A DNA stretch of 64,000 nt from Zanthoxylum bungeanum (GCA_019454045.1 SKCR01036770.1:363862-427861), one strand, 5' to 3'; numbered from the stretch's first letter, positions 38,877-50,958 are shown. Numbers and translations: made by a program. The notes: a model not told the origin generated them from the letters alone.

Positions 38877-39276
38877 CGTTCGAACGCCCGACGCACGCGA
38901 AGGCTAAATTTTTGAACTTTCGTTAGAACGTTCGAACGCGTATTCAAACGCAACTCAAACGCAAGCCTTCTGCCTTAGAACGTTCGAACGCGTCCTAAAC
39001 GCAACTCAAACGTAAACTCTCTGGAATCGTTCCGTTCGAACGCGTTCACGAACGCTATACGAACGTGAACTCTCTGGAATCACACCGTTCGAACGCGTTA
39101 TCAAACGCTACTCGAACGTGAACTCTCTGGAAACACTTCGTTCGAACGCGTTATCAAACGCTACTCGAACGTGAACTCTCTGGAAACACATCGTTCGAAC
39201 GCGTTATCAAACGCAACACGAACGCACACACACTGGACAGTCTCGTTCGAACGTAGATACGAACGCGACACTAACG
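38877..39276 (+). repeat. About 7.5 tandem 52-53-bp units built on CGTTCGAACG
   Basis: In the untranslated leader of element 3. Each unit starts with the 10-bp palindrome CGTTCGAACG, usually followed by CGTTATCAAACGCTACTCG and then AACGTGAACTCTCTGGAA. The middle units are almost identical and the outer ones degenerate. CpG density is far above the surroundings. Four or more units contain CGCGTT within AACGCGTT. Confidence 0.95.
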
Positions 39277-39614
39277 ATAAAGTCCTGTAATTCTTATAAA
39301 CTGCAAACTTAAATAATATTAACTTGGTAAGTCATATACTGTTAACACATTAATCTTGGAAGTATAGACTTAAGTTATTATTAGGTTGTTCAATTATCAC
39401 AAGCATACACATTGTGATAAAGTTGAAATTGCTTGATTGTTGCATAATTGGTTGAGAATTTAAAGTGTAATAATACACAAGTAATTCCATCCAATCTTGA
39501 TTGAATTATATATATCTACATTTATCGTTTATCACTTTGAACAAGATCATTCGTTGATCGTTGTGCAATTTGTCTTTCGTAGACTAATTGACCCTGTTGA
39601 TTTTCCAGTTACAT

Positions 39615-42600
39615 ATGGCTAGCGGAAATATCACGGTACCGGTCTCTCATGGAGAAAAACCGGAGAAATTTGGTGGGGCAAATTTCAAACAATGGCAGAG
39701 TAAGATGCTGTTCTACCTGACAACTCTCCAGTTGGCAAAATTCCTCAAAGATCCTCAGGGTCCTGTGGAGGGTGAATCCGAGAAGGCCAAGGAAGAGCGA
39801 GAACAGACTTGGATGTCTGGAGACTTCTTATGCAAGAACTACCTTTTGGGTGGTCTTGACAATACCCTGTACAATGTGTACCAAGGCATGACTTCTGCGA
39901 AGATTCTCTGGGAATCTCTCGAGAAGAAGTATAAAACTGAAGATGCCGGACAAAAGAAATTTGTCGTGGGTAGGTTCCTGGACTACAAGATGGTAGATTC
40001 AAGGACGGTGATGTCTCAGTTGGGTGAACTGCAATTGATCATTCATGAAATACTGGATGAGGGGATGAAACTCTGTGAGATGTTTCAAGTTGCCGCCATA
40101 ATTGAAAAGTTGCCTCCATCATGGAAGGACTTCAGGAGCTATCTGAAACACAAAAAAAGCAGATGAGCCTTGAAGACCTCAGTGTTCGATTGAGAATCGA
40201 GGAGGACAACAGGATGTCCGAGAAGGCCAGCTACAAGACTCTGGAGTCTAAGGCCCACATCATTGAAGGTGCAAAGGGTAGCAAAAAGAGAAAGAACAGT
40301 GGAGCTGACTCTGGGAACAAGAAGTTCAAGGGAAAATGCTACAACTGTGGAAAGAGCGGTCATATGTCAAAGGACTGCAGGAACAAGAAGTCTCAGGACA
40401 AGGGCAAGAAAAAGAAATATGAGGCTCATGTCACTGAATGCGAGCAGCTGACTGATGATATCTCAGAGATGGAACTATCAGCAGTGGTAACTGAAGCCAA
40501 CATAGTTGGGAATCCGAGAGAATGGTGGGTAGACACTGGGGCTACTCGTCATATCTGTGCAGACAGTAAGATGTTTTCCATGTATCAGAAGGTCGATGGC
40601 GGCGATCATCTGACAATGGGAAACTCGTCTACCTCTCAGGTGGTTGGACAAGGCACAGTGGTTCTGAAGATGACATCCGGAAAGGAGCTAACATTGAAGA
40701 ATGTACTGCACGTTCCAGATATTCGGAAGAACTTGGTCTCGGGCTCTCTTCTCAGTAAGGCTGGGTTTAAGCTTGTATTTGTTTCTGACAAGTTTGTAAT
40801 GACTAAGAATGATATGTATGTAGGAAAAGGATACCTAACTGAGGGCCTTTTCAAGCTAAATGTAATGACTGTTAATCGTGCTATTAATAAAGCTAGTTCG
40901 TCTGCTTATATTATTGTGTCACAAAATGTATGGCATGGGAGGTTAGGACATGTTAATTATGATACCATGCGTAAATTAATTAACATGGACCTCATACCTA
41001 AATTTGCAATTGATAGCCAACATAAGTGTGAAGCATGTGTTGAAGCAAAAATCATAGAACATCATTTCATTCTATCGAACGCAGTTCTGAACCGCTAGAA
41101 CTTGTACATACTGATGTATGTGACATGAATATTGTGCAAACAAGAGGCGGTAAAAAGTACTTTGTTACTTTTATCGATGACAGCACAAGATTCTGTTATG
41201 TGTACTTGTTGAGAAGCAAAGCAGAAGAAGCATTGAAAGCTTTGTACACTATAAGAGCGAAGTTGAAAATCAACTTGGCAAGAAAATCAAAAGAATCAGG
41301 AGTGATAGAGGTGGTGAATACGTTTCACCGTTCGGTGAATATTGTTCTGTGCACGGAATTATTCACGAAACCACTGCTCCTTATTCTCCTCAACAGAACG
41401 GAATTGCGGAACGCAAAAACCGAACGTTGAAGGAAATGATGAACGCCATGTTGACAAGTTCGGGTTTACCCCAGAACTTGTGGGGGGAAGCCTTGCTTTC
41501 CGCAAACTACGTTCTGAACAAGCTTCCTCACAGAAGACAGAAGACTAGACAAGACACCATATGAATTGTGGAAAGGTTTCGTACCTTCCTACAAATACCT
41601 CAAAGTGTGGGGGTGTCTTGCCAAAGTAATGGTTCCTAAACCTAAGAAGGTTAGAATAGGACCTAAAACTGTTGACTGTATATTCATTGGATATGCTCAC
41701 AACAGTAGTGCGTATCGATTCTTGGTGCACAAGTCGGAGATTCCTGACATCAATCCTAATATGATAATTGAGTCAAGGAATGCAATATTTTTTGAAGAGA
41801 CGTTTCCTTGTAAGGAAAGACAAATAACTGGGTCTCTCAAAAGAACAGTTGATACTGTCAATGACAGTGATCAAGTTGACCAAGAATCAGATCAACGTGT
41901 AAATGCTGAGACAATCGAGCCTAGACGTAGCAAAAGAGCTAGAACGTCTAAGTCGTTTGGTCCCGATTTTCTAACATACTTGTTAGAAAATGAGCCTCAA
42001 AGTTATAAAGAAGCTGTGACTTCTCCGGAGGCACCTCTTTGGAAAGAGGCTATTAACAGTGAGATTGATTCAATCCTACAGAACCATACTTGGGAGTTGG
42101 TTGATCTTCCGCCAGGTTGTAAGCCGCTGGGCTACAAACGGATATTCAAAAGGAAGATGAAAACGGATGGATCAATAGATAAGTATAAGGCGAGACTTGT
42201 CATAAAAGGTTATAGACAAAAGGAAGGCCTTGATTACTTTGACACCTATTCACCTGTGACTCGCATCACATCGATAAGAATGCTCATAGCCATAGCAGCT
42301 ATATTTGGTCTTGAAATACATCAAATGGATGTAAAGACGGCATTCTTGAATGGTGAATTGGATGAAGAAATTTACATGGAACAACCAGAAGGGTTTAGTG
42401 TTCCTGGACAAAAACAGAAGGTGTGCAAACTTGTAAAATCCTTGTACGGATTAAAACAAGCACTGAAACAATGGCATGAGAAATTTGACAAAGAAATGTT
42501 GTCAAATGGGTTTAAAAAATGAGTGTGATAAGTGTGTGTACACCAAATCAACTCAAAAAGGATATGTCATTGTGTGTCTCTATGTAGACGATATGCTGAT

Positions 42601-43531
42601 AATTGGTAGTAATCATGAAATGATTAAGTTTACCAAAAACGTGTTATCCAGCAGATTTGATATGAAGGATATGGGGATAGCTGATGTGATCCTAGGAATA
42701 AAAATTTCTAGGACATCAGACGGATATATATTATCACAGACTCATTATATTGAGAAGATACTCGATAAATATTTCAAATGGGATCTAAACGTAGCTAGAA
42801 CCCCTGTAGACCTAACTCTTCATTTATCAAAGAATACTGGTTCAAGCATATCGCAACTAGAGTATTCGAGAATCATCGGAAGTCTGATGTATCTCACGAA
42901 TTGCACACGACCCGATATCGCTCAAGCTGTGAATCGGCTTAGCAGATATACGAGTAATCCAGGACACAACCACTGGAAAGCCATAGTAAGAGTTTTGAGG
43001 TATCTGAGAGAAACTTCAAAATATGGGCTACATTACGAGAGATATCCTGCTGTACTAGAGGGTTACAGCGATGCTAACTGGATATCTGATACTGTGGATT
43101 CCAAATCCACGAGTGGATTTGTTTTCACACTTGGTAATGCGGCCGTGTCATGGAAATCCTCGAGGCAAACATGTATTGCCCGGTCTACTATGGAATCAGA
43201 GTTTATAGCGTTAGATAAAACAGCGGAAGAAGCAGAATGGCTTAGAAACTTCCTGGAGGATATTCCTAGTTGGCCCAAACCGGTGCCAGCGATAAGCATA
43301 CATTGTGACAGCCAATCGGCTATTGGGAGAGCCCAAAATACAATGTATAATGGTAAGTCTCGACACATACGTCGGAGACATAATACCATACGTCAACTGC
43401 TCTCAAGTGGCATAATAACGATCGATTATGTCAGGTCGAAAGAAAACCTAGCGGATCCACTAACTAAAGGTTTACCTCGAGAGCAAGTTGAGAAGTCATC
43501 GAGGGGAATGGGCTTGAAGCCTATAACCTAA
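39615..43531 (+). pseudogene. copia element 3 gag-pol with several frame breaks
   Basis: Gag starts at ATG 39615 (MASGNITVPVSHGEKPEKFG). A shift at an A-run near 40150-40160 moves gag into the next frame, which carries the CCHC knuckle CYNCGKSGHMSKDC, protease WWVDTGATRHIC and pre-integrase WHGRLGHVN. A break near 41060 is followed by integrase ([17 protein letters not shown]; then [19 protein letters not shown] after another shift). Further breaks lie near 41545 and 42520. RT is at 41566-42522 and 42476 on ([11 protein letters not shown]), RNase H at about 43000-43450 ([19 protein letters not shown]), then [11 protein letters not shown] and stop at 43531. Few substitutions look damaging apart from the shifts, so the element is young but inactive as read here. 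Confidence 0.9.
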
Positions 43532-44108
43532 GAATTGTCACTGTGGAAACCCAACCTAGTTGACTGGAGATCCTAAGATCTAGGTTCAAAAGAGACAACA
43601 AAAACTTTGTACAATTCAAAACGAGCACTGAAGAGTTTCGTACTTTTTCCCATTCCGATAATGACGCTGAGTGTTGTCTGTCATTGGTTAGGATAAGCTA
43701 AGGCTTTTAATGATCACTATATTAGGAGATGAGTCCTAATGGGGGTAAAGACAGATTACCTCTTCATAGTAGATCACCTATTTCAAGTAAGAAGTGAGGC
43801 CGCTTCCATGGGAACCTTTAAAGGCGGGTTACCCTAAAGTGCTTGATGAATCCAGGACCGTTGTTCAGGGCCAAAATGAACACAACCGTAGAACGGGAAA
43901 TGGTCGAATTAAAGCTGTGTGTTGGCAATTGTCTTGGTTTACACCAACGGCAGAACAGTTCAAGACTATGGGTCACTGGTTTGCCAAGTAAATCCGATTG
44001 TCATTCACTAGGAAAGGTTCAAGGCGAAAGCTACCTATTTCGATGCAGCTTTAGCTCACGGTATCTCTCTCACGTGTCTGAATGAATATTTGAAGAATTG
44101 TGGGGGAT
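43532..44108 (+). other. 3' untranslated part of element 3
   Basis: About 580 bp between RNase H and the 3' LTR with no coding signal. The short frames at 43794-44085 have no recognisable similarity. Confidence 0.7.
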
Positions 44109-44623
44109 TGTTGTAAATTCTTCAATTATTTCATAAGGGTATATATGTCTTTGTGTATGGCAAGGGGTGCTAGTGGTGGTACAATCCATAGAGGGTTGCA
44201 ACCCCACCCCAAAGGGTGTCATATGGCACCCCTCCATGCCTTTATAAAGGGGTCATGCACTCCTAATTAAAGGAGTTCGAAAATAATATATCCTACAGAC
44301 ATTGGTTTTTACTTTTGGTTTTGAGAGAGATCCACCATAATTCCTAGTTCGCACACTTGTTAAGGAGTGCTCCTTGAACAAGAAGATTCCGAGTAATCCT
44401 GGGAGAACGTTGGCAAAACGAATCCGTAAAGCACCCGTGACGGAGCCAATAAGTTCTTAAGGACAGAGATCATCTCGACTTGGACTATTCTGTAATCTAC
44501 ACTTTCTGGTTTGTTTTAATGTTTTTGTTTTTTAGGGTTTTCATGCATCTAGATCTTCTTTTGTTGTTTTGATCTGTTTGATTGCAAGTTATATTACTGT
44601 TTGATGACACATATTTGCCTACA
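44109..44623 (+). repeat. 3' LTR of element 3
   Basis: TGTTGTAAATTCTTC...TTTGCCTACA, partner of 38257-38774, preceded by the polypurine tract. Confidence 0.93.
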
Positions 44624-44687
44624 ATTACAAATTGATTTGATTAGGAATTAAATCAGGAAAAAAAAATATTCAAATAAGTATATAACA

Positions 44688-44773
44688 ACCACGGCACTGT
44701 TCTTTTAGAACAGCGCCGTGGTGTTCTGGTCAAAGAATGGTGGCTGACGTCAGCACATAGTGTGCTGACGTCA
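44688..44773. other. Two adjacent hairpins, the second with paired TGACGTCA sites
   Basis: Hairpin 1: 16-bp arms 44688-44703 and 44707-44722 (ACCACGGCACTGTTCT and complement, one mismatch), 3-base loop. Hairpin 2: perfect 12-bp arms TGACGTCAGCAC (44745-44756) and GTGCTGACGTCA (44762-44773), 5-base loop ATAGT. Each arm of the second contains the bZIP/CRE-type palindrome TGACGTCA. Confidence 0.9.
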
Positions 44774-44779
44774 ACACCC

Positions 44780-44780
<1 letters not shown>

Positions 44781-44810
<30 letters not shown>

Positions 44811-44820
44811 AATAAAATAA
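44781..44820 (+). repeat. (TAAAA)n microsatellite
   Basis: About seven AATAAA/TAAAA units directly after the hairpins. Confidence 0.9.
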
Positions 44821-45339
44821 ACAGAATATATATAATAATTTAAATTTTGAAATAAATTTGATTTATATTAAAATTTAATTAAATAATTTAGTTTTATTTC
44901 AATTAATGTATCCTAATACAATTAAAATTTATTAAGAAATAAAATTCTAATTGGATTATGAATTTATCTCTAAAATAAATTTAAAAATTAAGTAACCTAA
45001 TAAGATTAGGATACAAATTAAATTTGAATGATTTCTAATTAGATTAAAAATCTAGAATTCAAATTTAAATAGGATACATTTAATCTCAAATAAAGGATAT
45101 TGTTTCGAATAATGATTCTAATTATAAATTTTAATGAGATTAAAATTATATTCTAATAAGATTAGGAGAAAATATTTAAGTCCCATAAATAATTAAACAT
45201 AATAAAACAATATCATAAATTTATCCAATAAAATTGGATAATAAAATATTGTGAATATTTAAAGAAATTGTGATAAACTAAAATACATTAGATGTATAAA
45301 TAAGAGACCTAATTTAAATAGACTTGGAATTTAGCTGTT
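44821..45339. other. AT-rich spacer
   Basis: Very AT-rich with short direct repeats such as CTAATNAGATTA. No coding signal. It may be decayed 5' LTR of element 4, but no alignment to the LTR at 56628-58568 was visible. Confidence 0.4.
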
Positions 45340-46079
45340 TGTTTGATTGATGCATGTCAAGCTAGTTCTGTCAAAATGGCGATAAGAGCCTAAGAAGTTT
45401 GGGTTTTAAGTGGGACCGCTATAACCCATCCACTCTTCTGAGAACCTAACTAGTGCATTCTTTCATTCAAAATGCTTTATTCTAAAGTTTAAAATAAATT
45501 AAAATTAAAATCTCTCCGAATAATTTAAGTCTATAACATTGTCTTCCATTATTATAATCAAAACCATAACTCATTGTTATTCTTGATTACTTGGCCCTCA
45601 TCAAGATCAAGTTTAACATTGAATATGTATAGATTATAAATAATGGTTTGGCTTAACCAAAATATTTGATGAGTTGACCCTCGTCATGATCATTTATTTT
45701 GGAGGTAAATGTTAAGTTTGATATAAGATATGATGACAAGAGTTGTCATGACATGAGTTGTGAAATTAACTATCTATGAGTTACATGAGATGTAATTGGT
45801 AACAAGTACCTACCCAATTGAACTTAAATAAAGTGATTAACCCTCGTTGTGATTTTTTATTTTAAGTAAAATGGGATCATAGCCCACGATAATTTTGTCA
45901 CTAATAAGGTTGAAAAAATTCAAATAAAATAGTGGGAGTAATCATTAGATTAAAAGTCCAAATATCTTATGGTTTATATCAATGCAATAAAACTAATCAA
46001 AATTCTATAATCTTCATATAGGTTTCCAAACAAAACATAAGTAACAATATTTTCCTCCGAAGTATACTTGATGCTAATA
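45340..46079 (+). other. Probable leader of element 4
   Basis: Non-coding. It carries three loose copies of CCCTCNTNNTGAT (about 45596, 45678, 45841), spaced roughly 80 and 160 bp, reminiscent of the spaced leader motif of element 2. GGTTTTAAGTGGGACCGC at about 45402 also looks like copia leader sequence. Confidence 0.5.
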
Positions 46080-46520
46080 AATTGATTGGACCTAACTTCG
46101 CGGACTGGTACCGCAACCTGAGAATTGTTCTTAGGCAAGAAAAGAAGGTTTATGTCCTAGAACATAGTGTTCCACCAGAACCTGCCGAAGATGCAACACA
46201 AGAAGAATATAATGCTTGGTTGAAGCATTATGATGATAATGAACAGGCAGTATGTGTGATGTTGGGCTCAATGTCATCAGAATTACAAAAGCAACATGAG
46301 TCTATGGATGCGAGCACAATTATAACACATCTCAATGAGTTGTTTGATGCATTCGATCGCACTGAAAGATATGAGATATCTAAGACTCTGTTTCGATCCA
46401 TGATGAAAGATGGTTCTTCAATTAATGACCATATGCTGAAGATGATTAGCTACATTGAAAAATTAGTTGATCTTGATTTTATCATGGACCATGGCTTATA
46501 TATTGATCTTGTATTGCAAT
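46080..46520 (+). pseudogene. copia element 4 gag, N-terminal half
   Basis: Open frame of a copia gag (IGPNFADWYRNLRIVLRQ, then SKTLFRSMMKDGSSINDHM). It has no certain start codon; the usual leucine-rich opening (LDANKLIG) is at about 46070 in frame. The frame is cut at 46520 by element 5 and resumes at 53186. Confidence 0.85.
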
Positions 46521-48637
46521 TGTAACATCCCAGATTTTCGAGACTGTTTTAGGAGATTCCCAGACTGACGATATAGTCTTGGAATAGAATGATAATGAAG
46601 AATAAGTGTTTAAGTGATGGAATATGGATCAGAATAATATGAAATGAATTTTCTTCGCGTTGGAAAGCGCGTGGGGACCAAGAATCAGTTACGTGATTTT
46701 TACTATATGCGTATAGTTTACAGTTTTGGGCATGAATTTAGCAAACGATCTCCGATTGAGTTGATTCTTGAACCATCGGACTCTTTTTTCCGAGACGAAC
46801 AACTTTCGGGTTGAACACATTTCGAGAATCGCATCAGAAGGGCTTCAAAAGTGATGATTTCCGAATTTACCCTTATAAGTGAGGGCATTTTGGTAATTTA
46901 TGAGTATAGATATTTTGTATTATTATTAATTATTTTTATTACTATTAGCCTAATACAGAAATCAAAAGGAAAAAAAAAAAAAAAAAAAAAAAAAGAGACA
47001 GAGAGCAGGCGAGCGAGAGAGAGAAAAAAGAAGAAAAGAGAGAAATATAGTTTGGTTCCGATCCGGCCAATCCGTAGTTCAAACCTGACCGAGTCTTTAA
47101 GGAAAAGTGTAGATCTCGTCGAGATGATCATTTTGGGGTGGTTTCATCTTGGGAAACTCCCAATTTTTGTAGAAATCTCGGTAAGAAACTTTTATGGTTT
47201 TTTTTCGATTTCCCGTTGATCCGGAACTCCGATCGACGAACCGTCAGCGGCATTAGATCCGGGAGAGGGAGAGGAATGCACGGCCATCGGATTTTTCTTC
47301 ATCCGACCGGCGCGCGGCATTCACGCACGCCCTATATGGCGGCGCGTGAGGCCCACGCGCGGCTTGGGTGAACGGCGCGTGGCCACCACGCACCAGACAG
47401 TGTCTCCGTGCCGACTTCCCGAGTCTCCTCCGCGAATTTCAGACCATTCCGAGTAGTAACGGACCTCCGAATCTTAAATTTCGTTAGGATTTCGAGAACG
47501 ACCGAATCACGTTTCTTTCATGTTCTATCGCATTTTCTAGATTAGGATTATGTCCCTTATCGTAAATTCTTTTATCTCTATAGGTGATCGTGATACCGTA
47601 AGCAGGGACGGTCCTGCTGCATAGTTCTTTTCTCAGTAGTTAGCTCACCAGGTGCGTGGATAAGCCTGTAACATTGATGTTTTCAAAAGTATATAGTATG
47701 TATGTTTTCTTAAATGAATTTTAAGGTAATGCATTAAATGAGTTTGTTTTCAGAAAGTTTATATTTTTACTATAAGGTATGGATCGAATATTGATTATGT
47801 TGAAATCATGTGTTTGTGATATATGAGAAACTTGCATGATTTGAGGTATATGAGCATGGATTTTGGAAATGATTTTTATGTTAAGATGCACCCCGTGTAC
47901 TTATATGTGCCAGATTATTGCCGTGAGATAAGGTCTCATGATGTCAGTTTTGCCGTGGGGAAGCCCCATGTTGCCAGCTTTGCCATATTGTCACGAGGTT
48001 GTGCATATAGATGAATAAACAGATTTATCATTACAGAGTATTTTTTAGCAGTATGAGCTTTATGAGAAATGAGATTTATGATTTGAGTTTTATGAGGAAT
48101 GAGATTTACGATTTCAAGTAAATGTTTGAGATATCGATTTACAACTTATGTATTTATTTATATTATGAAAGACTTGTTCGATCCACTTTGTTATTTGATT
48201 ATCCACGGCACTAAGCTGTGATCCATTGCACTAAGCGTGAGCTTACCCATTTCCTTAACATTTCAGGTTCAGCAGTTTAGTAGATTATCCTTTCCATCTG
48301 CTATTTCATCATCATTTCCTACCAGTAGAGAAAGGTTGTGCCAACAGTAGAGTGTCTTTGTTATGTTTTGAGATTTTAATTCTAGTTATGTATTTTCTTG
48401 GAAGAATTTGTTGTCTAATGTTAGGCATTGAGCCTTTATTTATTACTGAGGATGTTGTATTTTCTTCATGGATATTATGTTGAGTTGGATCATGGAGTTC
48501 CTATGTTATTATGGTATTTTTTTTTTTAGTTTAGATTTTTCCTTGTATTTGGAGGATTAGTCCATATTACAGGGGGAACTCTGCCAGTTTCAAGTCTCTG
48601 TCTCACCTCTACCCTACCTAAGGGGACGGGTGTGACA
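46521..48637 (+). repeat. 5' LTR of element 5
   Basis: 2117 bp. Contains a long A tract (about 46971-46994) and a GC-rich block (about 47305-47400) rich in GCGCG. Partner of 51050-53180. Confidence 0.93.
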
Positions 48638-48642
48638 TTAAA

Positions 48643-48654
48643 TGGTATCAGAGC
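48643..48654 (+). other. tRNA-iMet primer-binding site of element 5
   Basis: Exact TGGTATCAGAGC, five bases after the 5' LTR. Confidence 0.93.
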
Positions 48655-48742
48655 CCAGGGTTCATAGATTCTGTAGACACTTCAATTTCTTTATTAGTTA
48701 TTCTATGTCTTCTAGCGGTTTACATCTTTCATGTGTTTTCAG

Positions 48743-49259
48743 ATGCCTCCGCGTCTCAGAGTTCGAGGTACAGGTCGAGTCCGTACTCGTAGGATAGCAA
48801 ATGTTGGCCAACCTTCTAGGGCACCTCCAGTTGATGAGGAGGTTAATTCTTATGACGGGGAAACCTTTGAAGGGAACCTTAATTCTGTTGTAGAAGATTC
48901 CCTAGCCTCGGTTTTCAGGGATAGTACCCCAGTTCATCATCTGCCTAGCAGTAATGTTCCCTCTGGTGCTTACCCTTATCCGTATTTCTACCCTCCAGCA
49001 TGGGGTCATGGTCCAGCTCAGGTAGCTCCTATAGTTAATGAAGATAATATTGTTAAGAGAGTGAAAGGAAATGGAGCTGTTGAGTTTGATGGGAACAATG
49101 ATCTCATTGTAGCTGGGAATTTCTTGGATAGAGTTGAGAATGCTTTTGAGCTGATGAGATTGACTGATGAACAGAAATACCACCATGTGTATCCACTTTT
49201 GACTGAGTAGGCTGATAAATGGTAGTTTTGTGTCCGTAGGAAAATGTCTGGACGTGGCC
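48743..49259 (+). pseudogene. gag N-terminal remnant of element 5
   Basis: ATG at 48743 (MPPRLRVRGTGRVRTRR). The segment VEFDGNNDLIVAGNFLDRVE and FELMRLTDEQKYHHVYPLLTE match the start of the gypsy retrotransposon gag domain. Two TAG stops, at 49208-49210 and five codons on, fall where family members have a glutamine and a tryptophan (LLTE-x-ADKW-x). After about 49260 similarity to gag fades. Confidence 0.85.
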
Positions 49260-49624
49260 GTGATACTGGTATTTAACGTGGGAGAGGTATAGTTTGGTGA
49301 TGCGTGAGAATGTCGAGTAATAGTATAGAGATACCCCATACTTAGTCGATAGATCTTGAATTTGATATAGCTTTAGATGATGTTCATCTGATTGTTGAGG
49401 ATAACAAGGGTTCTAGACCTATACCTCTAGTAGTTTCGACAATTGCCCCATCCTTATTCTTATAGCTGAATCCGACGTTATTTCTATGGTTGTACCTAAC
49501 ATGAACCTTTTGTTGCGGTTATAACATCGTTGTGAGTTAGTAGGTCGAAGACATTAGAACTTTGGTGTTTAAGAGATGAGAAAGAAGACCTTGTTGATAC
49601 TCTTATTTAATAATCGATATTTAT
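49260..49624. other. Interior of element 5 between gag and antisense frame
   Basis: About 365 bp without recognised product; a plus-strand stretch near 49345-49455 is open for roughly 35 codons but matches nothing I know. Confidence 0.4.
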
Positions 49625-50958
49625 GATTACATTATGGAATATAAACAACTGGGTTGTGTTGCAAGGACAGGATCATCTTCGAATTGATAATCTTCCCATT
49701 GACGTTTCGCGCGTAGAGACATTGGAATGAGGCCATCGATGATTTGAATTTCGAGACTGTCAGGAAACTTGATTTTGTTGTAGCCTTGAACGATGCTTCT
49801 ATATGATTCTTCGATAGTAGTGAAGATTTGCCAATCTTTATCATTAGTATTGCTTTCTAGACTTCGACGTACTGAGTCTGCGGAAAGAGCTCTAAGATCA
49901 CAAGAATGATGGGAAGTAATCTCTTCTGGGAAAATATCATCGTATCCATAGTAAACTCTAAGTTTCGGTCTAGATGGCCAACAAGTGAGTCTCCAATTAG
50001 TGAGTTGACGTGATGGTATGATTCTTATAAGATGAATTGGGTGGTAAACGAGCGAATAGTCATTCGACCATTCTGGAGTAATGGTTTCGATCCAGACAGT
50101 AATACTTTTGTGGCGTTTATACCATCAATACAAAATATTACTGATGAATGGAGGAAGCTCACCAAGGCTATCTTCTGAGATACCAGGATAGTTGGGATGG
50201 ATTGGACTTGGTCCAAGAATAAATCCATTTAGGAAACCGAGTTCAAACAAAGTACCGAGACTCCACTGGCAATGATTGAAGAAATCGTGACTGTTGATGA
50301 AAACTGTGGAGTGGAATCTGTGATATCCACAGTGAACAATCGCTGAATTATTTTTGTATTGGATTAAACCATCTGTTTTTCCATTCCAAATGGTTCTAAG
50401 AATGAAACACCATCTCAAGAAGTTTGTAGGAACTCTTGCCACGATATCCATTGCAATCTTTAGGCAAAAGAGCGGATGGAGCTTCATTGAGACAATCGTA
50501 GATATCTCTCCAAAGGTCTCGGACATATTTAGAGTCTATAACTGCTCGATCAATGACTGGCCATTTACAAAGCTTTTGGTATATCACCTTAGCTCTGACA
50601 GATCTCGAATAGGGGTTAGGATTGGCAGATGAGGATGCCATTGAAGAAGTTTTTGAGTAATTCCTTAAGAACTCGTGCATCTCTTTATAGAGAGAGATAC
50701 CAATAATTCTTCATGACAAGATACTTTCACAGTATCCATGCATAATTGGAAGGGTTAATAATTGTCGCGATGATAAGATGTAAAGCAGATATTTGAGGGA
50801 CCTGCAAATTTTCTTGTAAATAGTGGGAAACTTAAGAAGGTGGATTTTTCGTAAATTTCTAAAAACTCTTTACAGCTGTTGTCTATGCAGGACCCTTGGT
50901 GGAGCTTTTCTTTAAAAGATGGGATAGTTGGTTTGTAAGTTGTGACTCTAAACTCCAC
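49625..50958 (-). pseudogene. Unidentified antisense coding frame inside element 5
   Basis: Minus-strand coding-like sequence opposite to the element. The main frame is open from about 50526 to the TAA at 49625-49627 (about 300 codons) except for one TGA at 50124-50126. Upstream, a second frame (50680-50396, MHEFLRNYSKTSSM, SSSANPNPYSRSV) overlaps it, implying one small indel near 50400. A third short frame (50958-50755) starts with GTG and may be an earlier part. The composition is protein-like: tryptophan-, histidine- and proline-rich patches such as FNHCQWSLGTLF and HPNYPGISEDSLGELPPF. I do not recognise the family. It could be captured host sequence, an additional antisense ORF of the retroelement, or a fossil of another mobile or viral gene. 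Confidence 0.6.

Larger units (their letters stand above)
38257..44623 (+). mobile_element. Ty1/copia element 3, near full length
   Basis: LTRs 38257-38774 and 44109-44623 (518 and 515 bp, about 97% alike by eye). A polypurine tract (GTGGGGGA) ends at 44107. Flanks ATTAT and ATTAC look like a 5-bp duplication with one change. The order leader, gag, protease, integrase, RT, RNase H is complete. No standard tRNA-iMet primer site follows the 5' LTR (ATCTTAAGAACTT instead), so another primer may be used. It lies head to head with AMT1. Confidence 0.9.

Noticed and set aside
38877..39276. CRISPR-like array
   Set aside because: The units are contiguous tandem repeats without unique spacers, in a plant retroelement leader.
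46851..47371. Plus-strand frame with a K-rich run in the element 5 LTR
   Set aside because: Lies across the LTR poly-A tract and is lysine-rich only for that reason.
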